The notes below the pieces were generated by a model, which saw only the letters and a list, made by a program, of their open reading frames with translations, was not told the origin of the DNA and searched no databases. Shown here in pieces: positions 48,780-62,481 of a stretch of DNA of 64,000 bases. The translations under genes and the position numbers were made by a program. The stretch is from assembly GCA_002946415.1 (NCBI GenBank), contig NJPS01000067.1:1-64000 (forward strand), read 5' to 3'. The DNA is from Rutstroemia sp. NJR-2017a BVV2 (taxonomy: Eukaryota > Ascomycota > Leotiomycetes > Helotiales > Rutstroemiaceae). Each line of letters starts with the position of its first letter. Positions within the stretch are counted from its first letter, which is position 1.

Positions 48780-49330
48780 TAAAGATAATAAATCTTAAAT
48801 ATTTTATCTATTTAATATCGAATTTGTACTTTTTTATATCAGCTTAGAAACTAGTATCTTGGAGATATTATAGAACTAGCTTTATATATATTATATAGTC
48901 TAGTTTGTTCTTAGAGTAAATCAAGATATTATCTAAATAAGTAATATAGAATATATCCAAATAATCGAAAAATATATTATTTATATAATATTGATAGATT
49001 ATAGAACTATTTATTAGTCCGAAAGATATAACTTTATATTTATATATTCTATAATATATTCGAAAGATAATATATTCTTCCGAAGTAGGATCTATTTGAA
49101 TATAATAGAAGATTTAGTAGATATCTAACTTAGTAAAAATCTTTATATTTATAATACTAGTAAATATTTTATTAATTAGAGATAATAGATATTAATCTTT
49201 ATAGATAAAGATATTAAATATTCGAAAATCGATATAAAAATATAATCTATTTATTAGTTTCTTAACGAAGAAAACAGAGATTATAAATAGTATTTAGCTA
49301 GATTCAATAAAATCTTTTAATAGATTTTCT
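48780..49330 (-). pseudogene. G3 reverse transcriptase relic
   Basis: The minus-strand reading gives YYIQIDP, YKYKVISFGLINS (family: Y.V.PFGL.NAP..F), YINNIFFDYLDIF and YLDNILIYSKN, then IKYLRFII (family: FLGF.IS). This is an unmistakable Ty3/gypsy RT palm with the catalytic YLDD as YLDN (48921-48944). Inactive. Confidence 0.85.
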
Positions 49331-52226
49331 ATAAAGTACTTTTTAACTATTTCAAGTTCTTCAAGTAATATCTTATAAAGTAGATTATATTTTAATACTT
49401 TCTTATTATTATCTTCTAAATAGATCTTATAGTTATAGAAATAATAGAATAATAAGATATCTAATTCGGTTTTAAAGAAGATATAAATATAATTAGTATA
49501 TTTATCGGAAATTGGAAGTTTGGTAAATTCTATTTATAAAAGAGAATATATAGTTACTTATCAAGATTAAAGAGAAAGAAGTTAGATTATAAAGATTACT
49601 TTTTATTATTCTTTATTCTAGATATCTCGATATTAGTTGATTAGGTTATTTAGTTTTTACAAAGTTATAATAAATAATTTATAGTTATTATATCTTTTAT
49701 AGATAGTATTTAGAATAGTATCTAAGATAATATAAATTTCAATAATAAGGAATTTATATATAGTAGAAGGTATTTAAAGAGATTTTAGAGAATATTTAGA
49801 AATTAAAAAAGATAGTATTTTCACTATTTTTAATTTCTTTTCTATTTTATTAATATTCAGCTTTACTAACTTCTTATATAACAACTTAGTATTAATTGGG
49901 ACTACTTTAACTATATTAGAATTCAATCTATTAAGTAGAATAAAATCGGGGAAGATAGAATCTGATTTTAGTTTAGACAAATACTTTTCGATTAGTTTAT
50001 AAAATAGAATGATTATATTGATTATTTTAGTTTGAATTAGAGAATATTTCTTTCTCTAGAATATATCTAGTTATCTATCTCTCTAATCGGTATTAGTTTA
50101 GTAGAAATAATTAATTATAAGTTTATTATTATCTAATTATACTTCGAAGTTGATAGAATAATTAAAGATATAAAGTAGATTAGCTAGTTATTTAAGTTGA
50201 TAATATATATAATCTAAAAATATATAATATTTAGTAAATTATTATTATCCTAGAATAATATACTAAGATCTAAAGTAGATAATTAAAAAGAAAGTAAATA
50301 ATTATATATAGTTATCGATTATAAAGTTAATTAAAATATAATATATAATCTTCTAGCTTTTAGTATTATTATAGTTCTTAATCTATAAAAGGGATTTTAA
50401 ATACTTAAGAATAGATTTTAGAATAGAAGAAAGATATTTAAAGAAAGATATATCGATAAATACAAAACTATTTATTCCTAAATCAATAAAAGTTTTGGAT
50501 TAAAAGAAAAAATTATTCTTTATTAAAATATATAGAAATATTATATATTCTCCTTCTATTAAAGTAGTAAGATCCAAATATCTTATATTTCTTAGTTTAC
50601 TTAGAAAGAAGTTTTTTACTAAATAGTATTTTTTATCTAATTTATCTTTTTATAAACTATATAAGTAATTACCTTTACTTCAATTATAGTAAAATTCTTC
50701 TAAATATTTATAAAGATTTCTTGATCTTTATCTATCTCCGAATATTTAATTATATCTATAATATAGAGAATATAAAATCTAACTTAATCTCTACTATAGT
50801 TATCTAAAGAAGTAAAATAATATTATATATTACTTTGTTGAAAAATAGAGATATTATAATAAAAGGTAAAGTATTATAAAGTATTAATAGATATAGGAAT
50901 ATTAAGATATAGATTTGTAGATATATATATATATAGAATATTAAATTGCTTTATTTAAGTAATTAACTTATTTTTATTTATAATATAGAATCTACTTTAT
51001 AATCTGTAAATAGGGTTACTAGTAGAAATACTAGAATATATAGTATTTATAATTTTGATTTCTATTTTATTTACTTCAAACTATTAGTAGATCTATATAT
51101 TATTTTCAAAGAATTAGTTAGTTATATATCCTATATCTATAGTATATTAGTAGAATTTAGTAACTTTAATAATTAGATTCTGACAAATAATATATTTATC
51201 TATAATATCTATAATAGTAGTAAGTAGTATAAGTTACTAATAAAACTTAATAAAGCTTAAGTTATCTATATAAAATATATAGTATTTATCAATTATATAT
51301 TATACTTCTACTAGATTAGTTAAGAAAATTATTACTGATTTGACAAATTATATAATTATCAAAGAAAGGAATTATTATAGATATAATTCTTCGAGATATA
51401 TTAATACTATATTTTATATCTACTTTAAAATATATTATTGTCGAAAGTTCTTGGTTAGTAATATATATTGGTAAATCTCGAGTTGTTTTAATATAAGTAT
51501 TTTCTATAAACTTAATCTAATATTGGTATTATTATTTAGTTTATTATATAGATTTGTTATCTTAGGATAATAAGAAGCTAAGTTGATTAATATAGATAAA
51601 TTATAGATTTGTATATAGAATTGCTATTATATCTTCTATATATTTGCTATATATAAAGTATCTTAGAAGAAATATATATATTCTCTTATTAAAGATACTA
51701 ATATAGATTGCTTAATTAATAATTGAATATTTCTTAATCTATCGACTTCTCTAAAGAATTCTTATAACTACTTTATAAAGAAGATATTTTGTTTTTCTAA
51801 TATTAATATATTTGTATTTACTTAATTATTAATATTCTCGTTAATAACTCGGAGGATAGTAATACTAGATACTAAACTTTATATTTCTTATTAAGAGAGA
51901 ATTCTACTTTGATCTCTATTATTATTATTATTATCTATATTAGTTTCTTCTTAGATATCGATATACTATCCAGAAGATAGGATATTACTAATAGTAGAAT
52001 AGATATTAATTGAATACTTAGAAAGTATTTTACTTATTATTATTATTATTACTAAATAGAAGGTAAATTATAAGAATTATTAGTAATTACTATATATCGA
52101 GGATTTCTCAGAATAGATCTATTCTTACTATTTAGTAATCAAGATAATCAGAGATAAAAAAGAATAGATAACTAATATTATTTAGATAATTATTAGTTAA
52201 CTAATAAGATTATAAATTATTAATAA

Positions 52227-52440
52227 TATAATAAATCTTCAATAATAAAGTAGATTTAGTTTTAGAATTAATAACTAAAAAACTAAAAAAGTTTTGGAGT
52301 TTGAAGAATTTAAATATAGAAGGTTGATTATATATAGAATATATAATATATTAATACTATAATAGTTTAGATAAGGAATTTAACTAAGTAAATTTTAAAT
52401 AAAGAATTAGTTCTAGATTATTTTTATAAAGTTTGTTATA
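52227..52440 (-). repeat. G3 5' LTR
   Basis: 214-bp partner of 46099-46312, more heavily AT-shifted. It is followed by TTATT, the second half of the target duplication. Confidence 0.9.
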
Positions 52441-52465
52441 TTATTAAATCTCTTTCGAAGATAAA

Positions 52466-53000
52466 AAGGAATTATATAAAAACTTCAATTTCTAATAAAA
52501 GCAATAAAACTATTTAGAATTATCTCAATCTACTATATTATTAGATTAATAAATAGATTAGAAAGAATTCTTCGATATTAATCAACTTAATTATATTAAA
52601 ATTAGAAACTATATTATATTCAAAATATAAGAATATAATATAATAGAGATATATAACTACAAATTATATAAAATCTATAAATATAACTTTAGTTTATTTA
52701 TATTTGAATACTTTGATTTTATCGATTATCTCAACTTAATATATCTCTATAAGGTTCTAAGAAACTATAGTATTTAGATTGGAAAAAATCAAATAAAATT
52801 ATTTATTTTATAAATCTAGATTACTACTTAGATATTCTATAAATAGTCTTTAAAGGATATCTAAGAAATTATAAAAGATAAATCCTTTAAGTTCAAATTA
52901 GAGAATATTATTAAAAGAATATAGAATAATAATAAATTAATAAGATAGATCTATATTCTATAAACCTAAGTTTTAAAAGAAACTTAAATATAATTATTAT
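52466..53000 (+). pseudogene. Unidentified plus-strand frame, TAA/TAG-broken
   Basis: About 178 codons in one plus-strand frame with many TAA/TAG and no TGA seen. The residues are rich in Lys, Asn, Tyr and Phe with an IFEYFDFIDYLNLIYLYK stretch. It lies right of G3 and outside it. The family is unknown; a gag-type protein is one possibility. It could be fortuitous, since AT-rich DNA gives TAA easily. Confidence 0.25.
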
Positions 53001-53430
53001 TTATTTTATATAACTCTTTTATTATTATTTTATAACTTATACTAAAGCAAAAAAGGAAGTAACTAATAAAACTATAATAATAATCAAAATATTTTTATAT
53101 TAGTAAATAAGTTAGTAAAGAATAAATAAATCCTATTTCTCTATTCTTAATAAGATTAATATCTATATTATCTACTTCTTTATCTAAACTATATATAGAT
53201 CTATTTTCTCTATCTTTAAATAGACTATAATATATATAACTACCAAATAGAAATTTACTAATTATATTAATATATATAACTATAAATAACAAGAAGAGAT
53301 TATCTAAATAAAAGTATATTATAGATAAATCCAGATATTTCCTATTAATAGATATATCGATAAATATATTAATAGATATAGAATATAATAATAGAAATAA
53401 TCGATCAACTAGTATAAGAAAAGAATTTGA
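53001..53430. other. AT-rich spacer
   Basis: No repeat partner or domain recognised. A minus-strand frame at 53095-53292 is Ile/Tyr-rich and uninformative. Confidence 0.4.
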
Positions 53431-53981
53431 TTATTATAATATATTTAGAATAAGAGTTTGAAGATTTTAGATTTAGAAGGTAATTAACTATTATTTGGTA
53501 AAGTCGAACTATTATATAAAGATTATATAATAAAGTAGAGTCTAGATATCTATATTTATAATATAGAGATAGAAAAAAGATATTTATAATTATCGATATA
53601 TCTTTGTAAGAAATAGTATTATAGAAATAAAATATCTAGAAATAGATAAATACTAAAGTAATTAATAATATCTTTAGTAGAATTTTAAGTTAGAATTATA
53701 TAATATTCTAGTAATTCCTAGTAATCCCAATAGTAGAAACTAATAAAACTAATAAGATAATAGAAAACGAAAATCTATATAACTAGATAGTTTTTCTTAA
53801 TATATAGAGCTTTATACTTAATAATAATTATTACTTATTTATTTATTATTATAATTATAATCGATTCTTTATATAACTATTATCAATAATAAATCTATAA
53901 TAGTATTATTAATTATTGCGATCTCTAATATTTGAGATCCTAATTATTTCTATATAATTTAGAAGATAAATATTTGTAATA
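53431..53981 (+). repeat. Solo G1-type LTR, opposite orientation
   Basis: The reverse complement of this 551-bp block aligns along its length with the G1 LTRs (552, 549 and 549 bp), for example the segment around 53,525 against 8,100-8,160. Neither an internal region nor a second LTR lies nearby, so it is a solo LTR or a truncated end. I found no clear target-site duplication. Confidence 0.75.
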
Positions 53982-53984
53982 TAT

Positions 53985-54626
53985 TTATAATAAGGTATTC
54001 TCTATATCAAGTTATTTCTAGTTCAAAACTCCTTTTTATAATTACTTTAGTTTTGTTTCTTATAATAACTATATATATTTATCTGTTTTTGGAATCTTAG
54101 ATACTTCTCTTTACTATTCTAAATATAAGTAATTTCAAGAATCTTCTTCGATTTATTCTTTATTTTATAAGAAATTTATTATTCTTTTCTTTTCTTTTCT
54201 TTCTAATTCTTCTTTTACTTCTTACTAATCAGATATTAGTTTATCTTATTATTCTATTATCCAATCCTTATATAGATTAACTAGTTTTTATATATCTTCT
54301 GGTAGTACTACTGAGATTTTGATTTAATTTATTTAGTAATTCCAGAATCAGAATAAAGATTATAATAAAGTTTTCTATTTAGTAATATATTATTTAGATA
54401 ATAGATTGAAATATAGAGAGATTAACTAAGAATAGTATATAGATCTTTTATAAATAGTTTTTATAGATAGCTTTGGTTTTTGTCGAGTAATTGAAATAGA
54501 TATATTAAGTTTAAATTATCATTGCTTTTGTAAAATAATTATGAAAAAGTATATAAAAATATTATAAAAATAAAGTAAATAAATAAGATAAATAACTAAT
54601 CTCAATATTACTAAAAAGATATTTAT
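53985..54626 (+). pseudogene. Repeated plus-strand frame, copy 1
   Basis: Near-copy of 61843-62481, more AT-shifted. The frame encodes a Ser/Tyr/Phe-rich N-terminal part and a block homologous to FIQQFQNQGKNYNKAFY and YYLDNRLKYRE in copy 2, with Gln positions turned into TAA/TAG. Its left end is cut by the solo LTR. The function is unknown; it sits directly next to and antisense to the C1 copy 2 pol 3' end. Confidence 0.5.
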
Positions 54627-57600
54627 GAATTCGATTAGTTAATTATTATAATCAATCTATATCAAGTTATCTTTCTAAATATTACTTTTATATTCTATTT
54701 ATCTTTATATCAAAAATAATATTGGTAATATAGTTAATAAAATAATATTGATAATCTCAAAGACTTTATTAATATCAATAATAGAATATAATAAATGAAA
54801 ATATATTTTATAAGATTTTGATTACTTTTATAATCTTCTTAATCTTATCTCTTATATTCTATAGATTTAGATAAATATAGAAGTATTCGAACTACTAATA
54901 TATAAGGTTCTTGGTAAATCCATCTATAGATATATCTTATATAAGGAGATATATAATATTAAATAAATTTTTCGTATACTTCTATCGAAGCTATATATTC
55001 TAAATATCAATATAATATAGTTTAGTAGAAATTTACTTATTTTTGTTAACTATTAGCTAGATTATCTAGATATTATTATAGTAGATTATTATAGATTCTA
55101 AAATAACTAGTTCGAGTTCTTTAAATAGTTTTTTTATTATTATTATTTTTTTCGCTATATATTCTATATTTAGAAACTCTATTTTAGTAGTGAAAATAGT
55201 AACTATATCTTATTTAGATACTTTCTAGATAATTAGTCTACTATATAAAGATATAATATATCTTTGGAATAATTATCTCGTTTTATTATTATCTATAAAG
55301 GAAATATCTAAAATAATAAATAGTTATATTAATAAATCTATACTATATTTAATAACAAAATACTTTGTATCTTATAGATACTAGATATAATAATTAGTAA
55401 CTATAATATATTTCTTTAAAGAATTGGTTAGAAAGTAATTTAACTAAGAGATAGTGAAAGTAATATTTATATATAAAGTTATTATAATATATAAAATCGA
55501 TCTAATCTTCTTCTAATATTTCTTAACTTTAGATCTAATTATTATACTATTATTTTTTTTGAATTCTATAATAAGAAATAAAGTATTTATTATTTTATTA
55601 CTAATAAGATCAAATTTCCAAACGATTTTCTCAATATAGATATTATATATAAATTATAGCTTTTTTTGAATACGATCTCTGATAATATATATATCTAAGA
55701 ATTATTCTATATTATTTATCTTATATAATTTATATATAGATCGGATTCTATTAATAATCTTCTTAGCTTTAGTAATATAGGATTTATTATAAATAATCTG
55801 AATATTATCGATAAAAAATAATACTAAAATCTTATAGTTATTACTAATAAAGATATAGGATTTATTAGAATATAGTTTTATTCCAAGTCCTTTTAATATA
55901 TTAGTAAAATCTTTGAACTAGATTACTAGAGAATCTTAGAGATTATAGAATATATAATCGATAATTATAATTTTATCTTCTATCTTATATCTATTAGGAA
56001 GATAATATATAATTGGTTTATTATTTAGATCTCTCAATATATTTATAAAAGTATTTACTATATTATATTATTTAGTTTCTAGATCGAGCTTAGTAATAAT
56101 AGTTATAATAATTCGAAAAAAATAGAAAGTGAGTATTGTTATATAGATTAATTTAATTATATTCTTAGTCTAAAGATTATCTCTAATTATAAAATATAAT
56201 CTATAATATATTATATATCTATCTTGATCTGTTTTGTAGATAAATATCTACTTGAGAAAGATCGATTTAGTATTAATTATATTGGTCGATATCTCTTTTT
56301 ATATATTTTATATTTTTAGATTATTAATTTCTTAGTTATAATCTACTTTGAAAATAACTTCTAGAAGATAGTTATCAAAGTTATAATAGTATTTTAGAAA
56401 TTTTTAAGTTTGACTAATATAGATTTTGGGTAACTATATTATATCTAATATAGATTTCTTTTATTTGTTTGCAATTATAATAGTTATTATATTATAGAAT
56501 ATTACAAAATTTCTACTTTTTTTATTTCTATCTATATTCGGCTGATTAGATTAGAATATATTATGAAATTTATTAAGTTTCTCAATATCTCTCTTAGATA
56601 GTTAAATAATAATTATCTTAATAAATATATTAATAATCTTCTTATTATATTTCTAATAATAGTACTTTTGCTTATATATTTCGAACTTAGAAATAAATCT
56701 ATCTATTTTATAAATAAATAGTCCGACTTTCAAAAAAGCTTTTTTAGATATATCTGATTTTCTTATAAGGATTTCAATAACGAATCTTAATTTCTTAAAT
56801 AGTTAACTTTTTTCATCCAATAGTAGAAAGTTATTAAATTAAACTATCTTAATCTCTTTTTATTTATATAAACTATTACTATTATATATAATATATATAG
56901 GATTATATAAAGTATCTTCAATTATAAGATATACTAATTAGGAAGATTTATTATTTGAACTATCTTTATATTCTTTATATAGAATATCGATAATATTATA
57001 ATATTTGAAGTTTATCTTATCTCCGAATTTAGTTGATATTCTAATTTCCGATTTATCAATTGATATAGAATTATCTAGTATTTAGTTATCTATCTTAATT
57101 ACTAATAGAATATTGTAAAGATTAATTAATTCTTCACTAGTATTAGATTAAGTTATAATATTACTAATTATCTAATCTAAAGACTGATTTTCAAGTTAAT
57201 ATTTATCTAAACTTTCATTACTTTTTTTGAGATATAAACTATTATCTTCAGATTATAGATTATTAAGAAGACTTTTATTATTATCTTCATCAGAATTATT
57301 ATTTACTTCTAAGTCCTATTTATAAGTTTCTTACTAATTAGTAAATTGCAAAATAATTTTCCTAATAATAACTATAAAATCAATTATATTATTATTCTTG
57401 AGAATTGATCTATCAGAGTTTTCGATTATATAAATATCTAATAACCGAGATATTTCTTTTAGATACTTCTTAGAAATAACTTCTTTAGATTTAACTTCTT
57501 TAGAATATAGGATATTTTTGTTAAATCTAATATTTCGAGTAATAATAATCTATTTAAATATAGGAATCTAGATTCTATAGATTAATATACTAAATATATA

Positions 57601-59250
57601 ATTTATTAGATATTCTAGATAAGCTCGAGAATTCACTTTATATAATTTTTTATTTATATTCAACTTTCTATTTTTATCAAGAGAATAAATATAGTATCTA
57701 AATCGATATATTCTATTCTAATCCGATTATAGATCTATATAGATTTTAGTAATTAGTACTAGATTATATTATCTAAAGTATTACTAAAACTATAAATCGA
57801 GAATCTTATTTGAAGTTCTAAAATCTCTTATTTTCAATAAGCTAATATTATAGAGATATATTACTATAACTATAATCTCAAACTAAAGATTAGAAAGGAA
57901 GTTTATTTAGATTTATATCTTAATTAATTTGGTAATGATTTTTTGCTTTACTCTTTTTATAATACTATTTAATTGATAGATATTTATTAATGATAATTCT
58001 ATCTTAATTCTTTCTTATTTAGTCTAGATCTCAAAATCAGTATAGTTTTTGATTTCAATTATTAAAGTATTATTATCTTGCTTGATAATATATATAAATA
58101 AGTTATATTGATATTTTATCTATACCTTAAAGATAATAATAATATAGAATATTTCTAAATAAGTTTTCTAGATTAATGGAAATTCAAAGATTTTTCTACT
58201 ATATACCTTCTTAATTACTAAGAGTTATATATAATTATTAAATATTTTCGGAAAGTCGAAAAGATCTTATATAATCTTATAAAAGGATTATCTAGATTAC
58301 CAATCTCTAAGCTAATAGTTAATAACCTATTTGGTATATACTAAAGAATAATCTTTATAATTAATTCGAGGAATTCTTTTAATTTTTACTTCTTTTACTT
58401 TATCTATTAATTTCTCTAAAGCAATTTTACCAAGATATCTTATATAGTTATATTATATTTAAACTAAATCCGACTATATTGGTATAGGATCTCGAGATCG
58501 GTTATAGTATTTTCTAATTTTATAATTTATAATTAGATATATTATTATAATATAATTTATAAAGATAAAGTATATAATAGTTGAATAAGAAGAAACTTTC
58601 TTGAATTCCAAGAAAATTAGATTATATATATAAAGAAAAGTAATAACGATTATACTTTTCTTTATTAGATTATATCTTAATATATTATCAAAACTATATA
58701 TCTACAAATCTGATTTCTACAAATATAATTCAGAGATAATATTTATATAAAATCTAGAAATAACTACTATATTAGTTAGTATAAAATCTTTAATTTTTGG
58801 ACTATTTACTTTATTAAGAATTTTCTTAATTATATAGATACTATATTTAATGATTTGGAGCAACGAAGTACTATATTCGATAATATTATTATTATTAGTA
58901 TTTATGATTTTATTATTATTAAAAAATGAAATATTATTAACTAAATATATTATATTATAATTATCGAGAAGTATTAAGTTTATTAAATAATACTTTTCGA
59001 TAATAACTAGAATAGAGAATATATTAGGATTACTAATCTATATAAGAATAGATGAAATAATTATATTAACGATTTTGTTAAGAAAAGATAATTAAGTATT
59101 TATAAAAATTTTCTTATTTAGTAATTTAATCTCTTTATTAGTAAATAGTTTCTTTAGATTCTTCTATCTTAGATTATTGATTTATTCTTTTATCTACTTG
59201 ATCTCGATATTTATAAAGATATTCTTTAGAAATTTATTTTATAGTAGATA
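54627..59250 (-). mobile_element. C1 copy 2: Ty1/copia relic
   Basis: Minus-strand copia order from right to left: protease-like segment (about 58.9-58.7 kb, aligns with 24.3-24.55 kb of copy 1), integrase region, RT start (about 56.1 kb, KLDLE / TFI.. segment aligning with 21.4 kb), RT box FFIDNI (about 55.80-55.83 kb) and RNase H around 55.5 kb. The second catalytic Asp is Asn. No flanking LTR pair was recognised, and the right limit is approximate. Confidence 0.75.
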
Positions 59251-60540
59251 TCATATATCGTGATAGCTAAGCAAAAAGGAATTGAGTAAAAATAATATTA
59301 AATAATTGTATTATAAAATGATTATTCTTCTACTTTCTTAAGTTGATCTTCTTAATTTCTTTTATAAATTGATAATCTTCGTAAGAGAGATCTAAAATAC
59401 GAAGTAATATCTAAGTAATAATATTCTGAGGTTACTAATACCGAAAGTTTATATAAAGAGATTATTGATCCCCAAAGTTTAATTCTGTAAATTACTTATT
59501 AAGTAAAACTACAATAGTAGAGAAACTCTAATATAGATTAGTAACCTTTATAATTTAGAATAGTTGATTAGTTTTTGTAATATATTCTCTAGTTCAAATA
59601 TTGAATTATAAAACAAAGGAAATATTTGTGAAGCTATACTAGGAATATCCTGGTATATATATAACAAACGAAATAAAGATTGAATTCATCTAATTATTTC
59701 AGACTAAGTATAGGAAAGTAGATCAGAGTATTATTTCTATATAAGGTATATTAGTTTAATAGAAATATATATTATAATATTTATATTGTTAATATCTGTT
59801 CTACAGATATTTGTTTATAAGATCAGTATTCTCCTTAACTGTTATCTTGTAATCAGATAGAATTTGTTTTTCTTATAAACTTTTCTTGACTTCTACTAAT
59901 AGGGTTACCTAGTAGTATACTTTCTAGTATAGTATCTGTTTGATATCAAGTGATAATAGTAGTATATTTCTATATATCAGCAAATGATATCTGATTTTCA
60001 TAAAGAAGATATTAGGAAAAAGTATCAAAAACTTTACGATTTCAGCTAAAAATATACAATCGATCTAATAAATATAAATCGATAAGAATTAAAATTGTAA
60101 ATTGTAGTACTAGTATCTTATTATTGCTTGAATATATATTAGTATATAGTGATTCGTTTCTATAGTAATAGATATAAAGTAATCTTTATAATCGTATATA
60201 TAATTCTTACTTATATATTACTATAACTACAATATAACCAATATATTCTGCTTCTTTTCTACTTGTTTTACTTGAAATCTACTATTTTCTATAATTTAAC
60301 TTATTTATTTTCAAGTCTTTACTATATCTGATAGTTAATCTAGTAAATATAATTATTAACCTTCTAAAGAGTATTCTATATAAAACTCTTCCAAACTTCC
60401 TTTTGTAAAGTATCTTGAGAATTTTCATGCTCAATATATACTTTGTAAGCAAGGTGATAAAAAATATATTATTGATATAATTCTTCTTGTTAATCCTTCA
60501 CTTTTTCGAGAATCCAAACCTCGATCTTCCTATATTGGAT
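59251..60540. other. AT-rich tract between C1 copy 2 and next repeat unit
   Basis: No domain recognised. It may hold the 5' end or LTR of C1 copy 2. A short palindrome-like motif CTGTTCTACAGAT occurs near 59,798. Confidence 0.35.
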
Positions 60541-61592
60541 ATCAAGCTTCTACTAATCAAGAATCTCCTCTTACTGGTTAACCTGGAGTTGGTTCTGTTA
60601 TCGATAATCATATTACTATTGATATAATCATTTCTAGTCTGAGTAAGGTAAGTTTTCTTTTCAATTTTATCTTTGATCTTATTGTTTACTCTTTAGATAC
60701 TAACTATACTTTTATATCTGTTTTTAGTTATAATCTCTATAAAATAGTATCGAGTCCAATCTTATAAGTAATTTGCTATAGTTAATACCTTTTATAGTTA
60801 CCTCTTTGTAAGTAGCATTTTCGAATTTCATATTAGTTAATCAATAATAAAAGTACTTACTAAATATACTATCTATTACAATATAAGGTTCTCCTTATAA
60901 TATATCTATATTATCTTTTATAAGGTCGCCGTCAAGTTTTCTATAGTCGAGTAACTATTGTGAGAACTTTAGCCAATAGTACTATCAATAACTTATAGAT
61001 TTTCTACCTAGGTATAATAAGAGTTAGATACTTGGTATAGCAAGTTCTCTACAAGATTCTTACTTTAGTTAAGGTAGCTATTCTAGCTTTGGTAGTTATA
61101 ATATATTTTCGGTTACTTATCCTGTTACTTAGTTCAATTCTCCGATCTTATATTATAAAAATCGCTAGTTATTATTCTAATCAATAGCTTTATAACAAGC
61201 TTCTATTTTGTTCTTTTAAAAGTTTAAGCTTAAAGATAATACTCTACTAATCACTGAATATAAAGTGAAGACTATAGTAGGTAGTTCGGAATCTACTAAC
61301 TTAGTTATTTGTTAGTAGAAATATAATGATATTAATAACTGTAGAAAGTATTGTATAATTCTATATACTACTTATATTCTTACTACTTCGAAATATACTA
61401 GGAAGGGTTTTTATTATAACAAAAAAGATAATAGTAAAGGAAAACATTATTAGGGTTATATTATAAAGAAGTATAGACCGATTCCAAAATCTAATCAACT
61501 TCTTAAAGCTACTATTTTCCTTACTACTAAGTCTGAGAATAGAGTTAAGAGTAGTTCAATTATAAGTTAATCTACCTTTTTTAAGTATATTA
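60541..61592 (+). pseudogene. Degraded plus-strand frames, possible LINE-type ORF1 end
   Basis: TAA/TAG-broken frames run from about 60,560. At about 61,300-61,500 a Cys/His/Lys pattern (IC..KYNDINNCRKYC, YTRKGFYYNKKDNSKGKHY, IIKKYRPIPKSNQLLKA) is reminiscent of the zinc-knuckle tail of Tad1-like LINE ORF1 proteins (C..C.HI...C..C). Several needed Cys/His would have to be mutated. No LINE reverse transcriptase is visible downstream. Confidence 0.25.
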
Positions 61593-62481
61593 TTGCTAAT
61601 ACTTAAATAAGAGTTTGGTACTATTTATAAGTTTTGGAAAACTAAGTTTGAAATAACTGGTCTATTTGAGTATATCAAGAACTTACTAGTTTATTAGTTG
61701 AAATAGATTATAGTTGATTTGGATATAACTATAGCTAAGTTAGATAGTAGTAAGGTTTATAATGATAATAACGAGGATAATAATATCTTTATTGTTAGAG
61801 ATTCTATCAAGACTTATTCTCAAAGCTTTCGCTACTTTACTTATAGTAAGATACTCCCTTTATCGAGTTATCTCTAACTCAAAACTTCTTCTTATAACTA
61901 CTTTAGTCCTACTTCTTATAGTAGCTATATATATTTACCTGTTTCTGAAACCTTAGGTACTTCTCTTTACTATTTCGAATATAAGCAACTTCAAGAATCT
62001 TCTTCAGCTTGTTTTTCATTCTATAAGAAATCTATTACTTTTTCTTTTTCTTTTCTTTCTAGTTCTCTTTCTATTTCTCACTAATCAGATATTAGTTTAT
62101 CTTACTATTCTATTATCCAATCCTTATATAAATCAACTAGTTCTTATATATCTTCTGATAGTACTACTAAGACTTTGACTTAGTTTATTCAGCAATTCCA
62201 GAATCAAGGCAAGAATTATAATAAAGCTTTCTATTTGGTAATATATTATTTAGATAATAGATTGAAATATAGAGAGATTAACTAAGAATAGTATAAAGAT
62301 CTTTTGTAAATAGTTTTTGTAGATAGCTTCGGTTTTGCTAAATAGTTGAAATAGATATATTGAGCTTAAATTATTATTACTTTCGTGAAATAATCGTGAA
62401 AAAGTATATAAAAGTATTATAAAAGTAAAGTAAATAAATAAGATAAATAACTAATTTCAATATTATCAAAAAGGTATTTAT
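61593..62481 (+). pseudogene. Repeated plus-strand frame, copy 2 (longer)
   Basis: A single frame of about 290 codons: a Trp/Lys segment (YKFWKTKFEITGLFEYIKN, IIVDLDITIAKLDSSKVYN), an acidic Asn-rich stretch, a long Ser/Tyr/Phe-rich middle, then TLT.FIQQFQNQGKNYNKAFYLVIYYLDNRLKYRE and a basic tail. Interruptions are TAA/TAG at Gln-like positions plus two TGA that fit CGA (Arg), one of them TAA in copy 1. It ends 284 bp before the C1 copy 3 sequence and lies antisense to it. No family recognised. Confidence 0.45.

Larger units (their letters stand above)
46099..52440 (-). mobile_element. G3: complete, dead Ty3/gypsy element
   Basis: Two 214-bp LTRs bound a 5.9-kb body with a gypsy RT on the minus strand (about 48.8-49.3 kb). 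The flanks are CTATT (left) and TTATT (right), a 5-bp target-site duplication with one C-to-T change. A purine-rich tract on the element's strand (AGAAAGAGAGAT) lies just before the 3' LTR. Sequence differs clearly from G1 and G2. Heavily RIP-mutated. Confidence 0.88.

Noticed and set aside
49774..49980. Minus-strand 68-codon frame as an independent gene
   Set aside because: It lies inside G3 upstream of RT and is best seen as a piece of its polyprotein.
61762..61956. Plus-strand 64-codon Leu/Ile-rich open frame with ATG
   Set aside because: The neighbouring frame on the same strand matches the repeated Ser/Tyr-rich gene and continues in the second copy, so this one is out of frame.
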